DNA of 64,000 bases from Otis tarda (Eukaryota > Chordata > Aves > Otidiformes > Otididae). The stretch covers positions 130,895,053 to 130,959,052 of the forward strand of contig CM048552.1 of the NCBI GenBank assembly GCA_026413225.1, read 5' to 3'. A program made the translations under genes and the position numbers. This document shows, piece by piece, positions 37,342-50,206 of the stretch (its first letter is position 1; each line of letters begins with the position of its first letter). Under the pieces are notes generated by a model. That model was not told the origin of the DNA. It saw nothing but the letters and a program-made list of their open reading frames with translations, and made no database searches.

Positions 37342-38949
37342 CTGTCAAAAAAAGGGGGGGAAAAAAAAAAAGTGAAATGACCACTGGATTTGCACTTGGA
37401 CACTTTGTACTTTTACGCCCTAGCAACCAAAGTTGTACTCTCCTTACCTTGAATGCCTACTGTCCTCAAGGAGAAAAAACACTGTACGTATACTGTGCAC
37501 AACAGACAAATACCTGCTATGGTTCACAGAGCATAACTCTGAGGAAATGCAAATGACACCTCTGGATTAGACTGGCAACACTTAGAGCTCTTACACTGGG
37601 ATTAGACAATGTGTGTGAGTGTATACCAATATTTAATATAAACTCATACTGTAATCAGTGTAAGACTGAAGAAGTACTTACATACAAGTGCAAGCTTAGT
37701 GGCTGAGAAGATAGGGAGATAAAGGGACACTCCACTGAGCTGTCACCTCTATTCCTGCCACAGCACTGCAACACATATACCTGCTACCGTGCTCTGCTCT
37801 GCTCTCCCCAGGCTATCCTAGTAAGGCACATTTTAGTCTCAGTGTATACGCACAAATATTAGCAAAATACATTGTATGTAACGATACTGCAGCAATTTCT
37901 GTGCTACCTCGCCCCCAGTACAATCTTTCAGAGATTTTGGAGACATCAGATTGCTCCTTATCAACTCCTACCGGCCCACGGTCCAGAAAAAGCAAAAACA
38001 TATCCCAATGCATTTCCACCTTCAGTTTTTTAGTAGACACAATTCTTTGTATCCTGGCATCATCTAGTCTGACAGATGTGGCTAAAAAACTTACTGACCT
38101 CTCAGAGAACTCAAAAGGGAAGCAAAACTGTAAAACCTTAATCAGTAGCAGTTACTTGTCCCCCCTGACAATCCAAGGGGTTGTTTTCTTTGAACTTGGG
38201 GCTGCATGTACTGGATACTGCCCACAGGCCTTCATCAATTGAGTGGGAAAAAGGTGTTGCTGTTGTCCAATATTGATACATTAAAGCCTTTGATAAATGT
38301 TATTGGTTCACGACTGCTGTGCATAGAAAAGCAGCAAGAGACAAAGCTGTAGCAGAGAAATCATAAAGAGAGGAGGGGGAAAGAGGAAATGAATCCTTGA
38401 AATCCATTGAGGAACTCTTGTTCCCTTCAGTGAACGAATTCAGGTTAACTTAATGATGATAACCTGCAATGGCTCCTGAAATCTGCTCAGCCTTCTGGTC
38501 TAATTGAGCCAAAGACACAGGCCTGGAGGGCAGCTCACCAAGGCAGCCCATGGACACAGCAGCTTCTGGACTCCACTTTCCTGAGATGGCCTTGAGCTTC
38601 TGGGCACTTTGCCCATGATCTGGGAACTCCTGGGTCCCCCTTGAGGGATATAAGGGCTCCCACTGCCACTGGGTCAGGTAAAAGCTAAGGTGAGGGTAGC
38701 TCCAGCAGCTGCTAACTCTGGCAGCTGTGCTTGACCAAACAGTACCCACAGTCTTTCTTCTAGTTGACTCCTGATGAGGGGAAGTCAAGCACCCTTTCAG
38801 TCCATGCCAGAGAGAAGCCTACAAAAGAGCCAGGCCCAGAGCACAGCTCCCAGAGGCTGTCAACAGATGCAGCAGTTCACAGAGAAAAGGCCAGCAAACA
38901 TAATCTGGCATATCCATCCTTAGGTATGGTGGTCACCCACCACAGGACA

Positions 38950-40860
38950 TGATCCCCAGGTACTGCTGGTCTGTCTCTTTGTTATCAGACTCTTGGACCC
39001 AGATGGTGCTTCATAAGGAAGGATGCAGTTCTGCAAGTGTCAGGCTGCAGGGAGCACCTGGAGCCTCCCACTAAAGCTGGGACACAGGGTCTTGTGGCAT
39101 GTAGGAGGTGTGCAGTTGTTGAGCAGCTGTGCTGCCACGTGAAAGGGCTGAGAGGTCAGCAGACCACACAGCCTCAGAGGAGATGAGAAAGATCAACCAA
39201 TCCTTCCCTGAGACACTGCAGCTTCGAAAACCTAGACTTTCAACTGCAGCAGAAGAGCAGAAGGAGCTTGTGCCTATGAAGCTGGAAAGTGGAAGCTCCT
39301 AACACAATGAAGGCTGGAAGTTCACTGCCCTTGTAGATAATAAAAACCCAGGAGTGCTATCAATTGGAGCACTGTGGCTGCACCTGAGCCCCTCAGGACC
39401 ACAAGGAAGAAGCAGGTAACAGTGGTAAGAGACTCACTACTGCAGGGGATGGAGGCCCCCATCTGCCAACCTGATTTATCATCTAGGGAGGTTTGCTGCT
39501 TGCTGAAGGTCTCACATTCAGGATGCTGTGGGGATGTCTAGCCCTCTGACTATTATTTCCCTGCTGGTCTTCCCAGTAGGCACCAATGCTATTGTCAGGG
39601 GTGATCTGGGAAGCATCAAGTGTGACTACAGGGCTACAAGGACAGAGGTCAAGGACATGGTGCCCGGGTGGTGTTCTCCTTGATCCTGCTGGTGAGGAGC
39701 AAGGGCATGAGTGGACATGATGGAACCTGTGGGTTAACACCTGGTTGCCCAGCTGGCATCAGCAGCAGTTGTGGTTGCATCATGACATTATTAAGGTTTT
39801 CAGTATTGCCTTTCTTAACATCCTCAGAGACAAGCTGAAAAAGTATGAGTAGAGAAGTACACAGTGAGGTGGATTGAAAAATGAGCTAAATGACCAGGGT
39901 CAGAGGGTTGTGGTCACCAGCACAAAATCTAGTTGGAGGCCAGTCATTAGTAGTGTACCCCAGCGGTTGGTAGTGGGGCTGATACTGCTCAACATCTTAA
40001 CTAAAGATCTGGATGCTGGGACAGAGTGCACCTTCAGTATGTCTGCCGTAGTACAACACCGAGAGGAATGACTGATACACCAGACAGTTGTGCTGCCATT
40101 CAGAGGGACCTTGACAGGTTGGAGAAATGGGCCAACAGGAATGTCATAAAGTTTAATAAGGGGAAGTGCCAAGTCCTGGATCTGGGGAGAGATAAGTCCA
40201 GGAAAGCGCGCAGGCTGGTGGCTGACTGGTTAGGAAGCAACTTTGCAGAAAAAGCCCTGGGCATGCTGGTGGACACCAAGTTGAACATGAACTAGCAATG
40301 TGCCATTGAAGCAAAGAAGGCCAACAGCACCATGGGCTGTATTAGGCAGATTGTTGCCAGCAGGGTGAGGGAGGTGATCCTTCTCCTCTATTCAGCACTG
40401 TTATGGCCACAGTTGAGTGCTGGGTCTAGTTCATGGTTCTCAAGTAAAAGAGAGACACGTCTGTACTGGAGCTGGTCTAGCACAAGACAACAAAGCTGAT
40501 TACCAGGCCAGAGCATCTTTCATGCACTGAGAGGCTGAGAGAGCTGGGACTGCTCAGCCTGGAGAAGAGAAAGCTCCAGGGGATCTCATCAGTGTGCATC
40601 AATACCTGATGTGGGGGGGAGTAAAGAAGCCAGAGAGCCAGACTTTTCAGTGCTGCCCAGTGACAGGACAAGAAGCAATGGTACAAACTGAAACCTATTA
40701 AATTCCACTTTTTCACTATGGAGGTGGCACAGGTTGCTGTGGAGTCTCCACCTGTGGAGATATTCAAAACGTGACTGGTCACTGCCCTAGGCAACCTGCT
40801 GTAGCTAACCCTGCTTGAGCGGGGGGGTTGGACTAGATGTACTCCAGAAGCCACTTCCAA
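38950..40860 (+). mobile_element. Decayed CR1 LINE with internal deletion
   Basis: An old CR1 on the plus strand, antisense to PHEX, in intron 6. The right part (about 39826-40860) is the ORF2 C-terminal half. It starts near a GACAAGCTGAAAAAGTATGA stretch, followed by RT and tail sequence, and ends in GTTGGACTAGATGTACTCCA at the 3' tail. The left part retains ORF1. The endonuclease and the front of the reverse transcriptase are missing, so about 2 kb was lost internally or never copied. Stops and frameshifts are frequent, and the terminal ATTCTATG repeat is not visible. The left border is uncertain; related sequence may extend to about 38.45 kb. Confidence 0.75.
39411..39760 (+). pseudogene. 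CR1 ORF1 remnant (SGNH/esterase-like region)
   Basis: Translated on the plus strand from about 39415, this reads VTVVRDSLLQGMEAPICQPD and then LSSREVCCLL before frameshifts and stops. Farther on SDYYF and a GTND-like stretch can be made out. This is the order of the esterase-like (SGNH hydrolase-type) domain at the end of CR1 ORF1 in birds. The residue before the DS of the nucleophile motif is arginine here, where glycine would be expected, and the frame is broken, so it is inactive. It directly precedes the ORF2 C-terminal half, showing the internal deletion. Confidence 0.65.
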
Positions 40861-41103
40861 GGGGGAAGAAAAGCAGGAGGGACCCCAAATCTTATAAAAA
40901 TCTTCATTTGAGAAACTTCGCAAGAGTGTTTGTGGTAGTGATCCTTCTGGTGATGGTGTTTTCTGATAGAAGATATCCTGAAAAACCTAAATCTAAACAA
41001 ACCACAACCCTTTCTCAGTTTGGAGGTCAACAAAACAAAAGCAACAGTGAAAGAAAACTGAGGGTGAAAATGCTCACTCTGACTTCCGATTAGTAATACT
41101 TAC

Positions 41104-41172
41104 AGATTTCGCTTCTGTGGTGTTTTCTAGGTAATCCTCTCGAGATGTGAGAGAGAGGCTTGCTTGATCAAG
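41104..41172 (-). CDS. PHEX: PHEX exon 6
   Basis: This 69-bp, in-frame exon covers codons 222-244, between acceptor TTAACAG and donor GTAAGTA. It begins LDQASLSL and continues REDYLENTTEAKS. The sequon NTT is at N238, the same position as in human PHEX. A short phase-0 exon like this can be skipped without changing frame. It sits just below the decayed CR1 that fills much of intron 6. Confidence 0.95.
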
Positions 41173-44100
41173 CTGTTAAAAAATAACAAGAAGCAACACT
41201 TAGTAGTTAAATTAATCAGAATTCAAGGTACCCCTATAAGCAACCTTGGAAGAGTTCATGTTTTTCTGGCAATTATGGTAGATGCGTGTAAATACACTGC
41301 AACAGCGTGAGTTCCACAGGATTTCAAAACAACAGAAAAATGCTATATTGGGCTGACAGGCGCTACCTAAATCACATTACTGTGAACTGGGGAGCCTCAG
41401 ATGGCCCCTGCAATATCTGAGCCATCTGCTGCAGCAAAGAATCACCTACTGCAATTTGCATGTTTAAGGGGCTGTTAGCAAGTAGGGCAATGCAATAGGA
41501 CTGGGTCTACAGGATTCAACAGTTTGTGCTGACAGCTATTGATGCTATACATATTTCAGGGGCACAAGATTCAGCTGGAGGAAAACACCAGTCTAGTGTA
41601 TGGACGAAGCGCCCATTAGGTGCTGGAGCATGTTAGTTGTTGTGTGCCTTAAAAGCATCATTGGCCTTCTTTGACTGGAATTGAAGTTACACTCTTGAGG
41701 TTCACCTTAGACTAGCACTGAGTGCTGCATTTGGCTTTTTGAATGGACGTACTGAAACAGCTGGATACCAGCCACAGAAATGATTGCACGCATGCACAGG
41801 AAATTGTTATGCCTCTAGCACATTAGCTAAAGATGTCTAGTAGATCCAGGTGGATCTTTGACTTTCACTTACCATTTTGATCTAAACATGGATAAAATCT
41901 GTTGGTCCAGTCACCCTAATACTGGAATAAGGTCCTCAAAGTAATTTCTCAACCAGTTTTGAAAATTAATTGAGATCTGCACTTAGTCTTTTGAATGAAA
42001 TGACTATGTAGGAGTATTTGCATACTATTTCAAATTCCTAACCAGGCAAAAATCACAGCACCACAGACATCTTACAATTACTACTGGAAACTGAGATTTC
42101 CCAAAACACTTCAACATGATCAAATTAGGTTAGGATATGGAAGCTGAAGCCATAATTCAACTAGTTTCCAAATTCATGATAAGATACAGAAACAACAGTT
42201 TTGATGTTCTAAAATGGTTGTTTTGATGCTGTATTTGTTTTTTAAAAGATAAATCTAGTGAAGAGAGATTGTATTTATTCATACAATTTCATGTAAGTCT
42301 TCTTAAATCTAAATCCTACACCTTTTATATACATTTTCTACATTTATAAAAATGACCTAAATAAATACAACTAGAATCTCAAATGAACAAATAAATATAA
42401 TCTTTTCCTCTGCTGACTGATGTTCTCAGCCTTTAACATATACCATAAATAAAATAAACCAAATATTCTACTAAAAGGAGACTAGCTGTGATGCTCAGTG
42501 CAACTCTGAATCTTTGAAAAACAGTATCACCTTCTTTTTTCAGCATATTGAAGTAAAAATAAAATACCCCTATGCTTTGCATATGTGCGTCCTGGTAATA
42601 GTTAACTTCAAATGACTTGGTCTATTTCAGTGATGCAACTGTTGCACGAAATGCTCATCCAAATTTTTCTGGCTTAAGAGTTAGATTTGACAACTTGTTG
42701 AAACTAAGAAGGCACAAATATGAGAAATAAACAAAAAAGTTAACCAACTTCTTCAGCCCTTAAGAAAAAAAAAGATCATGCTGAATGCTGAATGAAGTTT
42801 TATATGGAGTTTATCCTTCTTTCTGATCCATTCATGATTTTGCAATGCTGAACAAAAAGAATTTTGCAATGGAGGCATTTTCACAAGCAGATTGAATTAC
42901 TCCATGGTACATCTGCACCCCTGGGAATTTGTTAAAACATGGACAAAGCACAATAGTGGCTGATGCATTCTGAAGATCAAGTTCTTAATCAAATTAACAA
43001 CAACAACAACAGAATACCCTACGGAATAATACATTATTCATAGCGTATAGTGCTTCAGTTCTTTAGATACCTCATTCTTAGGTGCCCCTAACCATACTGC
43101 TAAATATAATTCATTTCCAAGAGACCAGCAATAAGGATATATCCACCCAGCCCTCGCCTGGCAGGTGACTTGGACTGAAATATTATGACAGGAAAGAACT
43201 AAATATCTCTCCTGATTCTACTGTTTCAGTTCTTTTAAACAAATCTCCAGCTGAAGCAATCCTGAGAGGATCTGAGCAGCATCTTAGCAGAATGACATCT
43301 TTAATACAGCAAAATGTTGATCTGCTGTTGACCTGACTATTCAGGGAATATGTTCCAGAGATGGAGAAAAGTTACCCTTCAATTTCATACCAGTTAAATG
43401 CCTCAGTCAAAAGACATCTTAAAGAATTGACTCAGAACTGACATCCACTCTAGCACCAGCAAAGTTAACTGTTGTTTGATCTCCAAATACAATTCTTTGC
43501 TATATTCCTACAGCTAGCCAACATGCTAGCAATGTAAGGATCGTAGATCCTATCTTGCTGTGATGAATGGCATCATAACTTTCTCCTTTGTCCCTTCATA
43601 AATTATATTTTTTGTAGCAGTACTCTGGCTACTCATGTCTACTTCTTAAAAAACAACAATGCATTTGGCCCAGGCGCTCAGTCTTGCCATGGTGACATCT
43701 CACAGCAATAGTTACAGTTCTCTCTGGAGTTTTGTCAGACTACAGTGAGGCAATATTTCTTGGGTCCTTTTCTCAATAATCTAAACTGTTGTGTAATGCT
43801 ATGCACTGCTAACAAACTGGTAATGCTTTGGTCCAAAAGCAATAGCATTTGAGTAAAAAGGTAAATTGTGTACTTCAGATTTAGAAGTGTTTGGGATACA
43901 TTTGTGTTGTAAGGTGCTACATAAGCACAAGATAATGTGTTTCCATCTCAAGAAAAATAGCTCAAATTCAAAATATCTGCCAGTAATGCACCATCTTTCA
44001 TTTTCACAGGCAAAAACCATTCTTCATGCAACTGATGAGTCATAAACAGCACCTAGAACATCTCTAGGAGTGGATATCCACCTCTCTAATTTTCACTCAC

Positions 44101-44369
44101 ATAGACCCAGGGCTTTGGCCCAGCGGGAACATCTTTTACCTTTTTTTGCCAATTGAAAGGAGAAAATATCCTGTACAGAAACATTTTTCAGCAGCATATG
44201 GTTCCTACTCACTTCTGTGTTCCCATAAATTAGCACCTATGTACATCTGTAAGTCAGTAGACAACAGCAACAATAATCAAGTCTAAACATTTGGCATATA
44301 AACATATTTTTTTTAAATGAGCCCACAAAATATCACGCAAAATAACTTATTAGGTATGCTATATTCTAC
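41173..44369 (-). other. PHEX: PHEX intron 5
   Basis: A 3,197-bp AT-rich intron. I recognise no repeat family, RNA gene or exon inside it, apart from a short CAA run near 43000. Confidence 0.88.
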
Positions 44370-44596
44370 CTTCAGGATATACCGACTGGAGATTTTGTCA
44401 TCAGCAGCCACATACAAACGGATAAAGACAGAGTTACTGTATTGACCACGAAGAGTTGCCAAAGCTTGGACTAAGCTAAACTTCCTTTCTGACCACAGTC
44501 CTTCAGGTCCAATGTTGGATTCCAGCACAGGCCAGCGGAAAGGTGAATGCCTTAGTATACTTAATAGGGGCTTCACATCGGCTTTTTCAATTTTAT
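44370..44596 (-). CDS. PHEX: PHEX exon 5
   Basis: This is the largest exon in the window: 227 bp, phase 1 at its start and phase 0 at its end. It completes codon 146 and carries codons 147-221. The acceptor is ATTTCAG; the donor is GTAGAA, a weaker site than its neighbours. It encodes [19 protein letters not shown], then [16 protein letters not shown] and [11 protein letters not shown] followed by the DDK found across M13 enzymes. This is part of the large helical subdomain that closes over the active-site cavity. Conservation with mammalian PHEX is very high, with no gap. Confidence 0.97.
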
Positions 44597-45676
44597 CTGA
44601 AATGTCAAAGTGTAAAAACAATTACATCCCAGACAGTTCAAACCCAGCAGCAGCCATATGAGACACGAAGATTTATTGGTATTGATCAATTTCTAGGCAA
44701 GACAAAACACAATAGCTGAAACCCAAAGCCTCTGCTCTGCCTGTGAGCACGGAAGCACAAGAGTCCAACCCAGTTTATCTGAATCAAGAATAAGAGAGGC
44801 AAACCAGTGCCTTTCAAAAAAGGCAAAGTGCTGGAACTATGTAAATTAAAAAAAAAAACATTCCTTGCTTAGGACTTATCATGGAAACTTCACTGGTTCT
44901 GAGAGGAGGTTATTGTACACAATCAAAGCAAGGGGGGTCAGCATCTTGGCACCAAGCTTGTGGGGCAGACTCAGTTGCTGGCAGTCAGTTTCAGGCCATG
45001 CTGGAAGAAAACTGCTCAGGAAACAAAGTCTGAAAGAGTCAGAAGAACATACAGCCCTTTGAAGGACAAAGTCCATGCCCTCCCAACTTATCTTTCACAC
45101 ATGCAGCTACATAAAGGTAGTGATGTGTCCCAACCTAGCGTACATCATGTTACAACAACATTTACAGGAAAAGCAGCCTGCAAATGTAGCTATAGGGCTC
45201 CCGGTACAAACTTGCTTCACATCCAGATCACTCGAAGCTAAAGAGTCCATAGCCGTCTATACCCAGCCCTGTGGAAGGGTTTTGATTAAACAAATTTAGA
45301 GAAAGGCAGAAGGTGCTGAGCAACAGGCTTTTGAAAGTGTAAGTATGAGAATTTCATCAGAGGAATCCTCTGATTTACCAGGCACTATCCCCACACCCCC
45401 AGGACATGGTTTTGGCTCCTTTTGCACACATAAATATCCCTTCATAGTTCCCCGACAAGCAGAGGTCTCTAAAACTGACTTCTCGTGCCTTGGTGCACCT
45501 CAGCCTTGATAGCCAGCTTCAGAAGTGTGTAGAAGACCCTCTGCATTCAGTTGAAGCGAAAGCAGTGAAACCTGTGTGTCTGCACAAAGCTTCACAGAGT
45601 TCAGCAGAAAGAAAAAAAGTCTACTTTTATAAACATGGGTAACACATATGTGTCCCCCTCAAACCAGGTCACTTAC
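44597..45676 (-). other. PHEX: PHEX intron 4
   Basis: A 1,080-bp intron with canonical ends. Nothing recognisable is inside it; overlapping short frames near 44.9-45.3 kb show no domain. Confidence 0.92.
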
Positions 45677-45763
45677 TCTCATTCATGCAGGATGTGTAAA
45701 GGGTTTTAGCCTTCTGTACAGCTTCACTGTCTCGTCTTTTGCTGATGGGTCTCTCAAGCAATG
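45677..45763 (-). CDS. PHEX: PHEX exon 4
   Basis: This 87-bp exon, phase 1 at both ends, covers human codons 117-146. It is preceded by TTGTTTCAG and followed by the strong donor GTAAGT. It encodes a basic helical stretch ([14 protein letters not shown]) and then LYTSCMNE. The cysteine is C142, which by homology to neprilysin pairs with C406 in exon 11. It lies 16.5 kb downstream of exon 3 and only 1.1 kb upstream of exon 5. The [14 protein letters not shown] segment differs from human PHEX at a few positions, but the length is identical. Confidence 0.95.
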
Positions 45764-47510
45764 CTGAAACAAGAAATGACCTTTTTTTTCAATACATTGG
45801 AAAATATAGGAACTGTCTGCCTGTCTCAGCATTTGTTTTAAACATAGCATTTGTTTAATTAAGAATGAGGTTCCATATGTATTTTCTTAAGTAGTAACAC
45901 AGACATAAGAGGTGTTTGCACTTTTTTCACCCCCAACAAAGAAGGATTTTTTAAGCAAACTGTTTTAAAGCCAGCTGACAGATACTGTTTGTTACTCATC
46001 TCACAAACAGCTGACCTCAGCAAACTGAGGGGACAAGGAATCATAGGGCAAGGGGGGGAACTGGGATACAGGGCAGACAGTTAGGAATTTTTCCAAGTGG
46101 CTCAGCCTCTGGTGCTGGTACTTTGTGAAATCAAGGTCTAACGGAGAAGGTGACAGGATCCCCGGAGCAAGACCACTGGCATTCCCTTTTGCCAGATCTG
46201 CTGCTGCTGAAAGCAAGCAGTGGAGAACTGCCTCGTTGTCTGTCAAACACACACAACCTCCATCCTGTAAATGACATAGAAGGCCAAGTGCCCAACTACT
46301 ATTTGAAAAGCTGCATTATACAGATCCCTCACACTATAGATGTCAACCTCCTTGGTGCCTGAAAGCCAAACTAGCTTTTCTAAGCTGTCCTCTCACTGCA
46401 TTCCTTGCATTCTTCACATTATGTTATGGAAGTGAAATAGCACGAAAAGTGCATCTGAATCTCAGCAGTCTGCTTTCAGCTGCCTCAAGCCATTTTATCC
46501 AAGTCATAAATCAGCCATGATGTAGCTACAGATATACATACTATGGCTAAACGCAGAGGCAGCTTAGCTTCAGCGAGATCTATCAGTTCAGATGCAGCAC
46601 AGCACGAGCACTTCCATGGCCAAGAGAAGCAGGGTAGTACCTAAGCACAGCATAGAAACAGGGCTAGCAAACCCTATTGGACCTCACCTGGTTCTGTAAG
46701 ACCCAAACAGGTCGTGCACAGCATTGTCTTATTGTTACTGGGTCCACTGGAGAGAGTGGCTTTGCTGGAACCATCCCCAGTCCCTCCTGTTGTAAGCTCA
46801 GCCAGAGCCAAAAAGCCTTGAAAAATACACTCCTATTAAAGCCATTGCAATAACTTCTGTTCCTTGCCAGTGAGCTGCACACTCGGGAAATTTTGAAGCT
46901 AATAAAATTCAATGGCTAAAGCCCAGCTAAATCTCAGGAGAGACATAGAGGATGAGATCCAATAAAATAAAATAAACTATAGGAATACACCTGCATAAAA
47001 TCCCGTTAAACTCAGACCTGGTGTTTTCCCATCAAACTATCTCATTATGCAGCAGAACAAAGCTGCAACACTTCCTGCACTATTGTAAAGAATGAGATGG
47101 GGTAGATGCTGCCAATTTGCTCAGAATTCATTTCTAAAGAAAATTCTTGGTTCTGATGATGTAAAATCCAGTGATCAAACACGAAAGCCTTAAAAAGATG
47201 GCTGAATCCTGTGGACACTGAAATAGGAGATGTGATTCATGAGTGCTCTTTAAGCTAGAGAGGTTCCTTAGCCTTAGCCTTATCCTCAAGCATTCAGAAG
47301 ATTTAGAAGCTCAAACCTGGAGCACTGGTCACATCCACTTGATTTCTGCATTAGATAGTATAAAATCCAAATACAAGGTTTAGAAATCAGCTTCTTATTT
47401 AACTCACAAATACATATGGATTTTACATATCCTTGAATATTTAAATTTTTCTTAAAGAAGAAGAGCAAGGAAAGGCAAGAGTCGATGCATACTAATCAAA
47501 AATATGGGAA

Positions 47511-47982
47511 ATCATAGAATCATAGAATGGTTAGGGTTGGAAGGGACCTTCAAAGGTCACCTAGTCCAATAACCCTGCAAGAAGCAGGGACATCTCCAAC
47601 TAGATCAGGTTGCTCAGAGTCTCATCCATCCTGGCCTTGAACATTTCCAGGGACGGGGCAGCCACCACCTCTTTGGGCAACCTGTTCCAGTGTTCTACCA
47701 CCGTCATTGTAAAAAATTTTTTCCTAATATCCGATCTAAATCTACCTCCCTCTATTTTAAAACCGCTACCCCTTGTCCTATCACAACAGGCCCTACTGAA
47801 CAGTCTCTCCCCATCTTTCATTTAGGTCCCCTTTAGGTACTGGAAGGCCACTACAAGGTCTCCCCAGAGCCTCCTCTTCTCTAGGCTGAACAGCCCCAAC
47901 TCTTTCAGCCTGTCCTCATAGGAGAGGTGCTCCAGCCCTCTCATCATCTTCGTGGCCCTCCTCTGGACCCTCTCCAACTCCA
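47511..47982 (-). mobile_element. CR1 LINE 3' end
   Basis: About 470 bp of a 5'-truncated CR1 on the minus strand, in PHEX sense, within intron 3. It ends with ATTCTATG units at 47511-47529. A frame of 73 codons (47600-47821) is still open and reads as the ORF2 C-terminus, with [19 protein letters not shown] and HWNRLPKEVV. It resembles the 9.2-kb copy closely, including the same variant run near 47754-47785, and is better preserved. Confidence 0.95.
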
Positions 47983-50190
47983 AATCCAAAGTAGTCTATC
48001 TACAGATTGCTGTATCCATTGAAAAAAGTCACTACTGTGATTGAAATCAATACAGACACATGAAGCTATCTTAAAATTGGCAATGTCAGGTACGGTGAGT
48101 AGCCTGGCCATAGTAGCAGGATGTGACAGCCCCCCTCCTGCACTGAGCATATCTAACTGTGTGCGTTGGTGCACGCTGAGCTCTGCAGTGCCACGTTTGG
48201 AAGGGCTGCAGCTCAGAGTCTCTGCTCTCTGAGGACATCCACGAGTTGAACCGACCTGCCTCAGGGCTATCCTGCATTCTCACCAGCAAGGAGAGGGACT
48301 CTCTGAACAGTGCTCTATCCCTTGATGCACAACGTGGCATTTCAGACTCCCATCCACACTGAGGAAAATGCCAGCTGGTGATCCACAGAGAGCAAAACCA
48401 GCCCCTCTGAAAAAATTCAACTCTCAACTAGAGCTGGCTGTGAGGACTGTCTTTCCACCTTGAAAAATTGTAATGGCTTCAGATATTTTCTGTTTGGACA
48501 TCAGAATGAAAGCAAAGCCTCTGTGGTCTTCCAAGGGATAGGAAGAGAAAGATCACGACAGATCGGTTAATGTTTGGCCTCAGGAGATACCAACGGACCT
48601 GCTGTTTAGTTCCCTGCTCTGCCTTTCCAAGCACCTGCTCTCACCCCTTGCTAGGGGATTGTGAGAAGCTCAGTCTAGTAGGCTTTCCTTAAGTCCAGCG
48701 GCTGTAATTAGAAACTGTGGCAGAGTTAGGGAAATTGGAGTTACCAACACTTTGACCAAAGCAGCTCACTCAGCACTGAAAAGGACATTGAGTTTGTTCT
48801 TCCTGCAGCTTTCTTCTTTTTATTTTTTAAACTCAGTTTTCTTTTTTTTTCAAAATGGAAAGCTCCAACTCCCTAAAGCAATTTTCCATTTTAGGATTCC
48901 AAACATTAACTGAATTCAACTTGAATTTATAGACAGTTTCCATAGACCAAAAAAACATATCCTTCACCTAATTCACTGGTTGTGAAAGAAATTTTATCCA
49001 GCTTCCACCAGTATCTTTTAGCTTCATCTTTAAATAAGATTTTTTAGCAACAAATGGCTTTGACCAAACTACACAGCACTGCAACAATATTAACAACACA
49101 CAGCACTCCAATGATATTAAAAAACCCACTTGAAATTATAGTTCATTCGTTAGCTCCCAGTTAAATGTTACAGTGCTAGAGATGGAATAGCAATCTAGCT
49201 GAAGAGATTAAAAAAAGATCACAATCTAAGTTGATTTACAACCCTCTGAATGAGCACAGGATCACTATTAATACATTTCTGCTACTTCCTTATATCACTA
49301 GCCTGCTGCAAATGCAAAGCGGACTATCATAGCCAAAAATCACCAGGACAAGCAAAGTGAACCAGCACATCTTACATCACCGATCATGTTTCCCCAGCCA
49401 AATACAAAGTATATGTTTGAATGTTTGTTCTAGCAAGGCAGGTCTTCTTCAGTCACATCTTTTACTTCATTTTCAAATTAATTCCAAAGTCACCCTCTTC
49501 AGAATAAAAGGGATCTTGGCCTGTGCTGCCAATCTCTGCACCTCATTGTCCATATTTCGATATGCATGGGATGCCCAGATGCAAGGTTTATGTTTCCCTT
49601 CACAGAAAACTCAGTTACGGCAAGTGTCAAAACCTATTGGTAATTCTGCTCCACAGTGCTGAAATAACATAACATAACTCATCTCATTAAGCAACTACCA
49701 CTTGCACAGTCAGAAACTGGCTAAAAGTGTTAACGATATCCTCAACTTTCTGAGGTTGCAAATTGCTTCATCATTCATTTTCTTCTACCAAGGGGCTGAG
49801 GGTGGGGAGGTTCCCATTGCAAATCAAAGTTCTCGTACTTCTGGCAGCCCAGGTCAGATGGGTTTGCATCATTGCTCTCCCTCACTTTTGTACAAAACAC
49901 AAAGCCTCAGCATCATCAACAAAACCCATGCCGTAGCTGGCAATGATCCTCAGTTGTCTGAATTGCAGATACTCAGATAGACAGTCAGGGAAAACTAGCC
50001 ACAACTGGGAGGGAGCGAGGAGCTGGGGGTGGGAAGGGAAGGAAGGAGGTTTATATTGTGTTGCCTTCAGACAGTTCTTTTTCAGGGCAAGAAGGCTAAA
50101 AAAGGCCAGCTTCCTGTGGTTCACTACCCCACAGTAAAAGCAATTATCTGCTGTCAAAAGTGACAGCAAGGCACTTTAGAAAGTAAGCTC

Positions 50191-50206
50191 TGTGTGTGTG
50201 TGTGTG
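50191..50206 (+). repeat. TG microsatellite
   Basis: Eight TG units in a row in intron 3. Confidence 0.9.

Larger units (their letters stand above)
37342..41103 (-). other. PHEX: PHEX intron 6
   Basis: A 3,762-bp intron. At least 1.9 kb of it is a decayed CR1 on the opposite strand. The segment 38440-38950 just before that element is richer in GC than the rest of the intron and is discussed separately. Confidence 0.9.

Noticed and set aside
38450..38788. 112-codon minus-strand frame in intron 6
   Set aside because: It overlaps a probable repeat next to the decayed CR1, has no recognisable domain and no splice context.
39780..39860. Considering 39.4-39.76 kb and 39.83-40.86 kb as one intact CR1
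   Set aside because: The endonuclease and front half of the reverse transcriptase are absent between them, so it is annotated as internally deleted.
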